DNA of 64,000 nt, taken from the NCBI RefSeq assembly GCF_050003625.1, contig NC_134399.1, positions 221,024,975-221,088,974 of the forward strand. The letters run 5' to 3'. The position numbers and the translations under genes are program-made. How positions within the stretch are numbered: position 1 is the stretch's first letter; the number at the start of each line of letters is the position of its first letter. The DNA comes from Haematobia irritans. Taxonomy: Eukaryota > Arthropoda > Insecta > Diptera > Muscidae. A model generated the notes under the pieces. The model was not told the DNA's origin. It saw only the letters and a list, made by a program, of their open reading frames with translations, and made no database searches. Of the stretch, positions 22,656-35,454 are shown one piece after another.

Positions 22656-23502
22656 TATGTGCAAAATTTCACGAAAATCGGTACTAAACTTTGGCCTCTG
22701 TTGCCATATGAGTCTAAAGCGTACGAAAGATATATATGGGAGCTATATCTAAATCTGAACCGATTTGGCTGATATTTTGCAAGTTTTTCGAGACTCATAA
22801 AAAATGCGATTTTACAGATAGTTGGAATGTTAATTATACTTCCTTTAATTTTCATCCATTTCATTTCATTTCATTTCAAGTAAATCGGAGTAAAATATTG
22901 TCCACTGTGGTCATATGAGTGTAAATCGGGCGAACGATATATATGGGAGCTATATGTAAATCTGAACCGGTTTCAATAAAATTTGACACACTTGATTACA
23001 CTTCTAATTGTACTCCTAGTGCAAAATTTTAACCAAATTGTGGTAAAACTCTGGCTTCTGGGACCGTATTAGTCCATATCGGGCGAAAGATATATGTGGG
23101 AGCTATATCTTAATCTGAACCGATTTCAATAAAATTTGGCACACTTGATTACACTTCTAATTGTGCTCCTAGTACAAAATTTTAACCAAATTGGGGTAAA
23201 ACTCTGGCTTCTGGGACCGTATTAGTCCATATCGGGTGAAAAATATATATGGGAGCTATATCTGAGCCAAACACATGCTTGTGCCAAATTTGAAGTCGAT
23301 TGGACTAAAACTGCGACCTAGACATTGATTACAAAAATATGTTCACGGACAGACTGACAGACGGACATCGCTATATCGACTCCAGAGCCCACCCTGAGCA
23401 TTTTTGCCAAAGACACAATGTGTCTATCTCGTCTACTTCTGGGTGTTGCAAACATATGCACTAACTTGCAATACCCTGTTCTACAGTGTGGCGCAGGGTA
23501 TA

Positions 23503-25199
23503 ATTAATTCGATATAAAAACTTTATAAATTGATATCGATACAGGAGTTTTTCTCAAAACTTTGTATATATTTGTATTCCTTAAATTTTTGGGGGGTTTT
23601 TGAAAAAATAATTTAAGTTTTTTTTTTTAATATTTTGGTAAGGTCCACAAATGACCTGGCAACATTGTGACCGAACGTCCATTTTCATTTGATAGACGAC
23701 CGCGGGCCCCCTGGTTTTGTGTTTTGAAATATTTCAGCTCACAAGCTGGTATGACAAACATTATATATATATTTTGTTCAATTCTTAAATTATTACTGAT
23801 TTTCTATATTAGAGCCCTTTCAATTATTTTGTATTTGTCATAAAAAATTGTGAAAGGTTTATTGGGGATTTTTGGAGACAAAGGCTTACCAACTTGGGGA
23901 CAAAAGACAGAAAACTACTGGTACACTGGTCAGGCCGAACCTTAAAAATCCATCACCATGAATTAAATATACTACATTATGAAATGTGCATAAATTCCCT
24001 ACATTTTAGCCAATTGAATGAAAAGTAAATAAAAGATATATATTTTCCACTATCCTTCCTGTACAAGCTATCAAAAAACTATTTTGTAGTTCTTCTTGTT
24101 CCCCCGTTTATTTTTTAAATCGTAAACAATTTTCCATATTTTAAACAAGGTAAAAATCATGTCTTCCACGAAAACAAAAAGAAAAGGAGCATGTAGAAGG
24201 CATCAATATAAACAAAATGTGTTGGTGACTAACGAAGCAGAATGCGCGTTTCAGATTACAAAAGTTTGCAATTGGCAATTTTGACTGTCTTACTTTTGCA
24301 TGTCATTCGAGTCAATTGGATTCCATTCAAATAAGTTACTTTTCTCTAGCCAATACAAAGAAAAGGTGAAGGAAAAAGAGTTTGCAATCAATCCAGAGAA
24401 AAATAAAAAAACAAAACCGAACTTTTTACTTGTCTTGCATCGAAGAAAGCTGTAGTAGTGTCACAAATTAAGCATGAAACAGAATAAATCATGAGCAAAA
24501 CGATACCATATTCAAATGTCACTCAACAAGATGGAACAAAATGTGTCCATTTTGGGTAGCAAGATCGATGTGGAAGAGTTCATAATTTGGAATGCTTTGA
24601 TAAATTAAAATCAATGTATGGTAAGGTTGAGCGAAATATAGAATAGGGTAGCATTCATCGATAAGGAAGAAGTAATAGTAATTTCCTTTGGCGCATTTTC
24701 GGTGATTACATGGATCTGGGAAAAATAATTCCAGGATGTAATTTTCTTAGGAAGTTAGCATATAAGACCCAAAATGAAAAATCTTTCCCCGCCAGATCAA
24801 TTCAATCATATTCGAATTAGTCAGCGATGAAACATGTATAGTCAGGCTTGTGTAGTTTGGTATCTGGCATTTTCTTTTCAATAACTGAATAATATCAATT
24901 CCTTAATCTTTGATTGGTCTTCGAGTGCGCCCTGTTACATTTTGACCTCTTGGCGATGGGAGAATAAATCAGAATTGCAAAATTTAAATTTCAAATCCTA
25001 TGAAAGACTATGTTCATTTTGATTTCCACGCTTAAATGTGATGCATAAGATTCCTCCAGAAATTCCATATATTTCAATGATGAAGGATTTTTCAAAGGAA
25101 AATTCGGTATCGCAAATTACAAGAGTTTATTTTTTTTTTCCAACGAAAAAATAGAGATATTATCGGACTCCAATCACGGTTGCCACACGAGCCAAAAAT
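23503..25199. other. No gene seen
   Basis: AT-rich, without open frames of 60 codons or more. The stretch at 24,150-25,130 shows no repeat that I recognise. It ends near 25,180 with GTTGCCACACGAGCC, the usual left border of the 29-bp minisatellite arrays. Confidence 0.45.
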
Positions 25200-25253
25200 A
25201 ATCTACCAAAATTTGGAGAAAATTCTATCAAGAAACTACAAAAAAAATATCTT

Positions 25254-25888
25254 CTATAGAAATTTTTTTCAAAATGCTTTTCTATAGAAAAGTTTGTCAA
25301 AATTTTATTTCTATAGAAAACGTTGTCAAAATTTTAACTTCTATAGAAAATGTCAAAATTTTATGTCTTTAGAAAATTTTGTCACAATTTTATTTCTATA
25401 AAAAGTTTTGTTAAAATTTTATTTCTATATAAAATTTTGATAAAATTTTATTTCTATAGACAATTTTGTCAACATTTTATTTCTATAATCAGCTTTGTCA
25501 AAAATTTTCTTAAAATTTTATTTCTATAGAAAATTTTATCAAATTTTTAATTCTATGGAAAATTTTGTCAAAATTTTATTTCTATAGAAAATTTTGTCAC
25601 AATTTTATTTCTATACATTTTTTTTTCCAAATTTTATTTCTATAGAAAATTACGTCAAATTTTTATTTCCATAGAACATTTTGTCAAAATTTTATTTCTG
25701 TAGAAAATTTTGTCACAATTTTATTTCTGTAGAAAATTTTGTCAAAATTTTATTTTTATAGAAAATTCTCTCAAAATTGTATTTCTCTAGAAAATGTTGT
25801 CAAAGTTTTATTGCTATAGAAAATTATGTGCAAATTTTATTTCTATAGAAAACTTTGTCAAAGTTTTATTTCTATAGAAAATTATGTG
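25254..25888 (+). repeat. 29-bp minisatellite array, first block
   Basis: About 21 degenerate units of the 29-bp repeat. Each unit carries a TTTCTATAGAAA dyad and the phrase TTTTGTCAAAATTT. Confidence 0.92.
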
Positions 25889-26365
25889 TGTTTGGGTATA
25901 ACAGAGTATGGTTGGAGTCAGCGGGGATGAGCGGGGATTACCTTTACCTGTGTGAGATGAACAGAATGATCATGGATCTCTCATGAGCCGAAGATAAACC
26001 AAAAGCTTTATGACAAATCAATTGGTTTATCGCTCCCAGAAAAGATGACCAAAGATGACGATAAAACCATGGATACAAATAAATGAAACAGCAATTAGGG
26101 AATGGACTGTATTTAATGATTGTGTTTTATTTTCTTTGGTCGACTTCTTACCAGTAGGTGTTCGTAGTTACAGGGATGAAAAGCAAGTTACTTATAAAGG
26201 AAATACTATTTTCAAAATGGCTTAGTGATTTTATGGATAAAACTTAATTTAATTATCTGATTACTCATCTACCAATGCGACACTGTAGACAGAAATTCAT
26301 TTGGGGATTTTTATACTAATCTAGGAATTCATGTATTAACTAGGGTTTTCGTTTCAACGTAAACA
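25889..26365. other. Unrelated segment interrupting the minisatellite
   Basis: About 475 bp of more complex sequence without open frames. It starts with a short GAGCGGGGATNACC stretch. No inverted ends were found, so it may be an insertion or an older flank between two arrays. Confidence 0.5.
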
Positions 26366-29300
26366 ATGTGGAAATTTTATTTCTGTGGTAAATTTTGTCA
26401 AAATTTTATTTCTGTAGAAAATTTTGTCAAAAATTTATTTCCATAGAAGATTTTGTCAAAATTTTATTTCTGTAGAAAATTTTGTCAAAATTTTATTTCT
26501 ATAGAAAATTTTGTCAAAATTTTATTTCTGTAGAAAATTCCCTCAAAATTGTATTTCTCTAGAAAATTTTGTCAAAGTTTTATTTCTATAGAAAATTATG
26601 TGCAAATTTTATTTCTATAGAAAATTTTGTCAAAGTTTTATTTCTATAGAAAATTATGTGGAAATTTTATTTCTATAGAAAACTTTGTCCAATTTTTTTA
26701 TGTAGAAAAGTTGTTAAAAATTTTATTTCTATAGAAAATTATGTCAACATTTTATTTCCATAGAACATTTTGTCAAAATTTTATTTCTGTAGAAAATTTT
26801 GTCAAAATTATATTTCTATAGAAAATTTTGATAAAATTTTATTGCTATAGAAAATTTTGTCAAAATTTTATTTCCATAGAAAATTTTTTAAAAATTTTAT
26901 TTTTATAGAAAATTTTGTCAAAGTTTTATTTCTATAAAAAATTATGTGCAAATTTTATTTCTATAGAAAATTTTGTCAAAGTTTTATTTCTATAGAAAAT
27001 TATGTGAACATTTTATTTCTGTAGAAATTTTTTTAAAAATTTTATTTCTATAGAAAATTATGTCAAATTTTTATTTCCATAGAACATTTTGTCAAAATTG
27101 TATTTCTGTAGAAAATTTTGTCACAATTATATTTCTGTAGAAAATTTTGTCAAAATTTTATTTCTATAGAAAATTCTCTCAAAATTGTATTTCTCTAGAA
27201 AATTTTGTCAAAGTTTTATTGCTATAGAAAATTATGAGCAAATTTTATTTCTATAGAAAATTTTGTCAAAGTTTTATTTCTATAGCAAATTATGTGGAAA
27301 TTTTATTTCTGTAGTAAATTTTGTCAAAATTTTATTTCTGTAGAAAATTTTGTCAAAAATTTATTTCCATAGAACATTTTGTCAAAATTTTATTTCTGTA
27401 GAAAATTTTGTCAAAAATTTATTTCCATAGAACATTTTGTCAAAATTTTATTTCTATAGAAAATTTTGTCAAAATTTTATTTCTATAGAAAATTCTCTCA
27501 AAATTGTATTTCTCTAGAAAATTTTGTCAAAGTTTTATTTCTATAGAAAATTATGTGCAAATTTTATTTCTATAGAAAATTTTGTCAAACTTTTATTTCT
27601 ATAGAAAATTATGTGGAAATCTTATTTCTATAGAAAACTTTGTCCAATTTTTTTTATGTAGAAAAGTTGTTAAAAATTTTATTTCTGTAGAAAATTTTGT
27701 CAAAATTATATTTCTATAGAAAATTTTGATAAAATTTTATTTCTATAGAAAATTTTGTCAAAATTTTATTTCTCTAGAAAATTTTTTAAAAATTTTATTT
27801 TTATAGAAAATTTTGTCAAAGTTTTATTTCTATAAAAAATTATGTGCAAATTTTATTTCTATAGAAAATTTTGTCAAAGTTTTATTTCTATAGAAAATTA
27901 TGTGAAAATTTTATTTCTAAAGAAAATTTTGTCCAAATTTTATTTCTGTAAAAAATTTTTTAAAAATTTTATTTCTATAGAAAATTATGTCAAAATTTTA
28001 TTTCCATAGAACATTTTGTCAATATTTTATTTCAGTAGAAAATTTTGTCAAAATTATATATCTATAGAAAATTTTGATAAAATTTTATTTCTATAGAAAA
28101 TTTTGTCAAAATTTGTTTGATAAAATTTTATTTCTATAGAAAATTTTGTCAAAATTTTATTTCTATAGAAAATTTTGTCAAAATTTTATTTTTATAAAAA
28201 AGTTTGTCAAAATTTTATTTTTATAGAAAATTTTGTTAAAATTTTATTTCTATAGAAAAGTTTGCAAATATTTTATTTCTACAAAAAAATTTGTTAAGAC
28301 TTTATTTCTATTGAATATTTTGTTAAAACTTTATTTCTACAGATTTTTTTTTTTTTTATTTTTATGAAAATTTTGAAAAATTGTATTTGTATAGAAAATT
28401 TTGTCAAAATTTTATTTCTGTAGAAAATTTTGTCAAAATTTTATTTCTGTAAAATATTTTGTCAAAAATTTATTGCTACAGAAAATTTTGTTAAGACTTT
28501 ATTTCTATAGAAAATTTTGTTAGAATTTTATTTCTATATTAAATTTTGTCAAAATTTTATATCGGTAGAAAATTTTGTAAAAATTTTATTTCTATAGAAA
28601 ATTTTGTCAAAATTTTTTTTTTTATAGAAAATTTTGTCAAAGTTTTATTTCTATAGAATTTTTTTTCTCTATAGAAAATTTTTTCCGAATTTTTTCTATA
28701 GACAATTTTGTCAAAATTCTATAATAAACTTTTTCAAAAATTTTATTTCTACACAAAATTTTCTTAAAATTTTATTTCTATAGATAATTTTGTCAAAATT
28801 TTATTTCTATAGAAAATTTTGTCAAAATTTTATTTCTATAGAAAATTTTGTCAAAATTTTATTTTTATAGAAAATTTTGTCAAAATTTTATTTTTGTAGA
28901 AAATTTTGTCAAAATTTTATTTCTATAGAAATTTTTGTTAACATTTTATTTCTATAGAAAATTTTGTCACAATTTTATTTCTATAAAAAATTTTATCAAA
29001 ATTTTATTTCTATAAAAAATTTTGTACAATTTTTATTTGTCAAAATTTTATTTTTATAAAAAAGTTTGTCAAAATTTTATTTTTATAGAAAATTTTGTTA
29101 AAATTTTATTTCTATAGAAAAGTTTGGAAATATTTTATTTCTACAAAAAAATTTGTTAAGACTTTATTTCTATTGAATATTTTGTTAAAACTTTATTTCT
29201 ACAGAATTTTTTTTATTTTTATGAAAATTTTGAAAAATTGTATTTGTATAGAAAATTTTGTCAAAATTTTATTTCTGTAGAAAATTTTGTCAAAATTTTA

Positions 29301-29925
29301 TTTCTGTAAAATATTTTGTCAAAAATTTATTGCTACAGAAAATTTTGTTAAGACTTTATTTCTATAGAAAATTTTGTTAGAATTTTATTTCTATATTAAA
29401 TTTTGTCAAAATTTTATATCGGTAGAAAATTTTGTCAAAATTTTATTTCTATAGAAAATTTTGTCAAAAATTTTTTTTTTATAGAAAATTTTGTCAAAGT
29501 TTTATTTCTATAGAATTTTTTTTCTCTATAGAAAATTTTTTCCAAATTTTTTCTATAGACAATTTTGTCAAAATTCTATAATAAACTTTGTCAAAAATTT
29601 TATTTCTACACAAAATTTTCTTAAAATTTTATTTCTATAGATAATTTTGTCAAAATTTTATTTCTATAGAAAATTTTGTCAAAATTTTATTTCTATAGAA
29701 AATTTTGTCAAAATTTTATTTTTATAGAAAATTTTGTCAAAATTGTATTTTTGTAGAAAATTTTGTCAAAATTTTATTTCTATAGAAATTTTTGTTAACA
29801 TTTTATTTCTATAGAAAATTTTGTGACAATTTTATTTCTATAAAAAATTTTATCAAAATTTTATTTCTATAAAAAATTTTGTACAATTTTTATTTCTATA
29901 GAAAATTTTTTCTAAATATTTTCGA
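26366..29925 (+). repeat. 29-bp minisatellite array, main block, with higher-order repeats
   Basis: About 3.5 kb and some 120 units. Variant units recur in the same order: the block starting at 26,366 recurs at 27,292 (926 bp later) and that around 28,201 recurs at 29,063 (862 bp later). The array therefore grew by duplication of blocks of 30 or so units. It ends at about 29,925 with CTACCAATCTACCAAA and CAACTGTCACAACTG. Confidence 0.92.
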
Positions 29926-30239
29926 GATTTCTACCAATCTACCAAAAATCTACCAACTGTCACAACTGTGACTCCAGTGCAATTCTAGTTTTATCTTTTC
30001 ATTAAAAAATCTATATTACCAAGATTTAAGTTTCAGGGTTTAGAAATTATTGCTAAAAGAAAATTTTGCGATTCCGTATATCGGAACATGCGGGATTATA
30101 TTTTATTCATGGTGATTGGAATTATAAGCACGTTTGTCACTGTTTGTAGAATTCTTCCAAATTCTTGACGTTTTGGTAGATTTTGCAAAATATTCCTCCC
30201 GAACTAAGTGGTACTTCACAAATTTCCTCTGAAAATAAA
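29926..30239. other. Array border and short non-coding spacer
   Basis: The first 60 bp hold the CTACCAA-rich right border typical of these arrays. The remainder shows nothing. Confidence 0.5.
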
Positions 30240-30690
30240 AAATTTACAAAATTTTCTATAGAAATAAAATTTTAACAAATTTTTCTATAGAAATAAAATT
30301 TTGACAAAATTTTCTATAGAAATAAAATTTTGACAAAATTTTCTGTGGAAATAAAGTTTTAGCAAAATGACAATCAACTCAAACGCAGTGAAGAGCAAGC
30401 CACTTTGTCTCCTGTTAAAAAATTTAATTTTCGTGAGGACAGCCTCACGAAAGATTTGACAATAAAACATTATAAAAATATAAATATATTATTATAGAAA
30501 ATTTTGTCAACATTTTATTTCTTTAGAAAATTTTGTCAAAATTTTATTTATATAGAAAGTTTTGTCAAAAATTTTTTTATATAGAAAATTTTGTGAAAAT
30601 TTTGTTTCTTTAGAAACTTTGGTACACATTTTATTTTTATATAAAATGTTGTCAAAATTTTATTTCTATATAAAATTTTTTTCCAAATTT
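30240..30690. repeat. Two short minisatellite runs in opposite orientations
   Basis: Units at 30,240-30,365 read on the minus strand, those at 30,495-30,690 on the plus strand, with about 130 bp between them. The arrangement is an inverted pair. Confidence 0.8.
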
Positions 30691-31842
30691 TATTTTTTTC
30701 TAGAGTTTCTAAGGCTTGTAAGTTTGTAATAAAACTAATAAAATCTTAGTTTTTATAATATTATATTAAGTCTACATCATTAGAAAATATTTTGTTTTAG
30801 GTCATACACTCAAATATATTGTCGCTATTAGGAGTGATTATAAAATAATAATTAAAAAAAAAAATAAATAAAAAAAAACACAAAAACATTTCATTCGAAA
30901 ATACATTTTGTTTTCATAATAATCACAAAAAATAGATGAACGACTGTAAACTAAGATTTTGTTTATTTGTTAGTTTTTTGGTAACAGTTTCTTCAAATTT
31001 GGTAGATTATTTTTGGCTCGAAAAAAAAGACTCGTCGAAAAAAATATATTTTACTTTCAATTGCTTTCATTTATACACGTACATATTTATACATATATTT
31101 TTCATATTTCATATTCAAATTTATTAAATCTTGAAAATTTATTTTTCAATATTTACAATTTTACTTAATTTAATTTTTTTGTGTACTCTTTCTTCCAGTT
31201 GCATTCAGTTCGAGATAACCCTTCTTAAAGTAACTATGGCCATGACATTCGAGTATATGTAGGGATAATAATAAACACAAGAGTGATTGAAAGCATTGGA
31301 AACCATGTAAGACGACTTTGATACGTTTGATTGATGTGTTGCAACAAGGATAATGTTTCTCATTCTTCTCCAAACTGCTTTCATGGCAGGATGTCTGGTA
31401 GCAGAATATTGACCAAAATAAACTACAAGAATGCACAAAGAAATAAGCACAACAAATTTGTTTTCTGTCAAACTTAAGAGTTTTTGCTTTTGTTTTTGCC
31501 ATACTCAATGAAGTTATAAATCAAATTGATTGAAAGCCATTTTCTTGATTATACGGATGTTTTGTACATTTGTACATGTAAATTATTTTTATAAATTGAA
31601 TCATATGAAAAAAAAACTATGAACTAAATAAATATTTTCCAACTATATATCAACTAATAGGAGGAATTTTTAGGCAAATGATATACCGCAATCGGGATTA
31701 GAGAACAAATACAAAAATTTAATTATCGAAAATCGCTTTATTGGTATTCAAAATATGCCCCAATAACCCTTTCACTACCGAAACAAACCTAATGTTAAAA
31801 ACTTTAATTTGTCTTCTATTTCTACGTTAACTAATAGCATCC
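30691..31842. other. No convincing gene
   Basis: AT-rich. On the minus strand at 31,170-31,508 two overlapping frames occur; one has a hydrophobic run (FVVLISLCILVVYFG) that could be a signal peptide but lacks its own ATG. With no family match this is left uncalled. Confidence 0.35.
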
Positions 31843-32392
31843 CAGCAAAAAAATTTAAGTTCTTCTAAAGGCACAATTTTAAAAGCACTTCCAAACATTC
31901 TCTCCCAAAGATGTTCTTTATTTTAACTACACAGGAAGTTCTTTTGATTCAATTTTTTAAAACTCACATTTTTCATATTTTTAATAAGATATTTTAAATT
32001 ATTTAGTTTCAAATAGGATAAAAAGAGAGTAAGAAGTAATAAAATGGTACAAGTTATTTAAATTTTATCGAAAAAAATTCTAAATCCATTCTAGAAAAAA
32101 TTCTGATTTTTTGAAAATATTTGAGATCAAACGTTTTCGACAAGCGTTAGAATGCATTAAAAAATCATAAAAAATATGAAAATTATTTAATTGGCAAAAT
32201 ATTACAAAATTTTATAAATCACATCCAAAACATTGAATTCGGACCACACCTTAAGAAGTGTTGCAAATTCTGTGCAACGGCGGTTGAAATGGTGGATATC
32301 TGTCATATGACAATTTGCGCCAATATTGCACCATTTCCGAAACCAAAAAGAACATTACCACTACTTTTTTGGCCACGCGTTTTTTTGCTGGG
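31843..32392. mobile_element. Putative MITE with CCCAGCAAAAAAA ends
   Basis: The left end CCCAGCAAAAAAA (31,843) and right end TTTTTTTGCTGGG (ending near 32,392) are inverted repeats. AT adjoins both. It is non-coding. Parts of its interior recur at 5,035-5,175 and 34,947-35,190. Confidence 0.55.
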
Positions 32393-32862
32393 ATGTAGAA
32401 CAAAATTTTTAAGTTTGAGGATCTGGCTCAATTATTTCAAGAGCTAAGCGCTATTTGCCCTATAATATCTTTCGAAGTGTGAGAAAAAATACAAAAGAGG
32501 AAAAAATATCTGCTATAGTTTTTGTATGAATGTCAATTTACTAGCGACATAAAATGGTCTTAAAATTTCGTATTTTTCGTTTATTGTTGAAGAAATTTAT
32601 AAAAATGTGAAAACCAATATGGAAAATGTTTTTAGCGTATTTAGAATAAGGTCTTTACTTTAAAATAACATCTAGAAATAAATCGAAACTAAATGATGAA
32701 ATAGAGTTTGGTGTCATTTTCGTCATCGGTAGTCAAAGGGTTAAGAGCTATACACTTTTGCATGCGCTTGAACCAATTATCGGAGCACTTTTGCCACTCT
32801 GATTGGCATTCTGAACACATCAACCGCTTCTTCTGGTGTGAAAAAAGTTGAACTCTAATTTT
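31967..32862. repeat. Dispersed direct repeat, copy 1 (partner 34,947-35,300)
   Basis: Two blocks, 31,967-32,225 and 32,752-32,862, recur side by side at 34,947-35,300. The partner lacks the intervening 526 bp or so. Shared stretches include GATAAAAAGAGAGTAAGAAG and TTTTGCCACTCTGATTGGC. Confidence 0.8.
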
Positions 32863-34943
32863 ATTATACCCTCCACCATAGGATGGGGGTATATTAACTT
32901 CATTCATTCCGTTTGTAACACATCGCTCTAAGACCCCATAAAGTATATATATTCTGGGTCGTGGTGAAATTCTGAGTCGATCTGAGCATGTCCATCCGTC
33001 CGTCCGTGTTAGTATATGGTCTCTAACAACCATGCAAAAATTGGTACATATCGGTCTATAATTACATATAGCCCCCATATAAACCGATCCCCCGCTTTGG
33101 CTTGCGGAGCCTCTAAGAGAACCAAATTTCATCCGATCCGGTTGAAATTTGGAAGATGGTGTTGGTATATGGTCTCTAACAACCGTGCAAAAATTGGTCC
33201 ATACCGGTCCATAATTACATGTAGACCCCATATAAACCGATCCCCCGGTTTGTCTTGCGGAGCTTCTAAGAGAACCAAATTTCATCCGATCCGGTTGAAA
33301 TTTGGAAGATGGTGTTAGTATATGGTCTCTAACAACCATGCAAAAATTGGTCCACATCGGTCCATAATTATATATAGCCCCCATATAAACCGATCCCCCG
33401 ATTTGGCTTACGGAGCCTCTAAGAAACGAAAATTTCATCCGATCCGGCTGAAATTAGGTACATGGTGTTGGTATATGTTCTCTGATGACCATGCAAAAAT
33501 TGGTCCATATCGGTCTATAATTACATATAGCCCCCATATAAACCGATCCCCCGCTTTGGCTTGCGGAGCCTCTAAGAGAACCAAATTTCATCCGATCCGG
33601 CTGAAATTTGGTACATGGTGTTGGTATATGGTCTCTAACAACCGTGCAAAAATTGGTCCATACCGTCCATAATTACATGTAGCCCCCATTTAAACCGATC
33701 CCCCGGTTTGGCTTGCGGAGCTTCTAAGAGAACCAAATTTCATCCGATCCGGTTGAAATTTGGAAGATGGTGTTAGTATATGGTCTCTAACAACCATGCA
33801 AAAATTGGTCCACATCGATGCATAATTATATATAGCCCCCATATAAATCGATCACCAGATTTGACCTGCGGAGCCTCTAAGAAACAAAAATTTCATCCGA
33901 TCCGGCTGAAATTAGGTACATGGTGTTGGTATATGTTCTCTAATGACCATGCAAAAATTGGTCCATATCGGTCCATAATTATATATAGCCCCCATATAAA
34001 TCCATTTCCAGATTTGTCCTCCGGAGCCTTTTGGAGGAGCAAAATTCATCCGATCCGGTTGAAATTTGGAACATGGTGTTAGAATGTCGTCTCTAATAAA
34101 CACGCAAGGATTGGTCCATATCGGTCCATAATTATATATAGCCCCTATATAAACCGTTCCCCAGATTTGATCTCCGGAGCCTCTTGGAGGAGCAAAATTC
34201 ATTCGATTCGGTTGAAATTTGCAACGTGGTGTTAGTATAAGGCCTCTAACAACCATGCCAAAATTAGTCCATATCGGTCTATAGTTATATATAGCCGATC
34301 CCTAATCACACCAAAATTGGTCCATATCGGTTTATATTCATGGTTTCCACTCGAGCCACAAATAACCTACCAAAATTTTATTTTTATGGAAAACATTGTC
34401 AAAATGTTATTTCTATACAAAATTTTGCCAAAATTTTATTTCTATAGACAATTTTATAAAAATTTTATTTCTATAGAAAATTTTGTAAAAATTTTATTTC
34501 TATAGAAAATTTTGTAAAAATTTTATTTCTATAGAAATTTTTTTTCAAATTTTATTTCTATAGAAAATTTTGTCAAAATTTTATTTCTATAGAAAATTTT
34601 TTTCAAATTTTATTTCTATAGAAAATTTTTTCCAAATTTTACTTCTATAGAAAATGTTGTCAAAATTTTATTTTGTCAAAATTTTATTTCTATAGAAACT
34701 TTAAACTTAATTATATACGTATTTGATCGGCCTTTTTTAGTTTAATATATACTACGTATGGACTACCTTGTAATTTAGAAGACGGTGTTAGGAAGTTTTA
34801 AAATACCTTGCCATCGGCAAGTGTTACCGCAACTCAAGTAATTCGATTGTGGATGACAGTCTTCAGTTGAAGTTTCTACGCAATCCATGGTGGAGGGTAC
34901 ATAAGCTTTGTCCTAGCCGAACTTACGGCCGTATATACTAGTT
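32863..34943 (-). mobile_element. Family 1 Helentron-like element, complete
   Basis: Minus strand: 5' end at 34,943 (GTATATACNGNCGTAAGTTCGG type), about 250 bp of 5' sequence, a 29-bp minisatellite run at 34,365-34,695, eight or so 153-bp units at 33,015-34,330, a TCCG microsatellite near 32,994-33,006, and the 3' hairpin at 32,865-32,893. No gene: the long frames on both strands (32,689-33,438, 33,016-34,256) are 51-codon repeats with GAIYNYGP-type motifs. Confidence 0.8.
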
Positions 34944-34946
34944 TAA

Positions 34947-35300
34947 AACTCACTTTTTTCATATTTATTTTTAAAAATGGGATAAAAAGAGAGTAAGAAG
35001 TAATAAAATGGTATAAATTATTTAAATTTTATCGAAAAAAATTCTAAATCCATTCTAGAAAAAATTAAATTTTTTGAAAATATTTGAGATTCAACGTTTT
35101 CGACAAGCGTTAGAATGCATTAAAAATCATAAAAACATATGAAAATTATTTAATTGACAAAATATTACAAAATTTTATAAATCACATCCACTTTTGCATG
35201 CACTTGAACCAATTATCGGAACACTTTTGCCACTCTGATTGGCATTCTGAACGCATCAACCGCTTCTTTTGGTGTGAAAAAAGTTGAACTCTAATTTTCC
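34947..35300. repeat. Dispersed direct repeat, copy 2
   Basis: See 31,967-32,862. This shorter version sits between two family 1 elements that point away from each other. Confidence 0.8.
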
Positions 35301-35454
35301 TTTTTTCGAGTACGAGAATAAAAAGAAGTTATTCGGTGCCATGTCAGACTATATACTGAAACAAATATTTACTTGATATTAAAGATTATTTATGATTTAA
35401 AAAAAAGTCGCCCTTAAATTAACTGAAATATTGAATCTTTAGATTTAAGATAAA

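Larger units (their letters stand above)
20382..23502 (+). mobile_element. Family 2 Helentron-like element with nested DD37E
   Basis: The 5' end at 20,382 (ACAAGTAAGGAAAG and the GGGCGGGGCC palindrome) is followed by units with ATATCTAAATCTGAACCGAT, a CAGAC/GACGGAC microsatellite at about 23,348-23,365 and the 3' hairpin at 23,471-23,502. Without the 1,298-bp insertion and one TA it is about 1.8 kb, a complete copy. Confidence 0.8.

Noticed and set aside
25254..29925. CRISPR array
   Set aside because: Head-to-tail degenerate 29-bp repeats with no unique spacers, in a eukaryotic genome.
31170..31508. Small secreted-peptide gene with signal-like hydrophobic run
   Set aside because: The hydrophobic frame has no ATG; the ATG-started frame is different, and no family is recognised.
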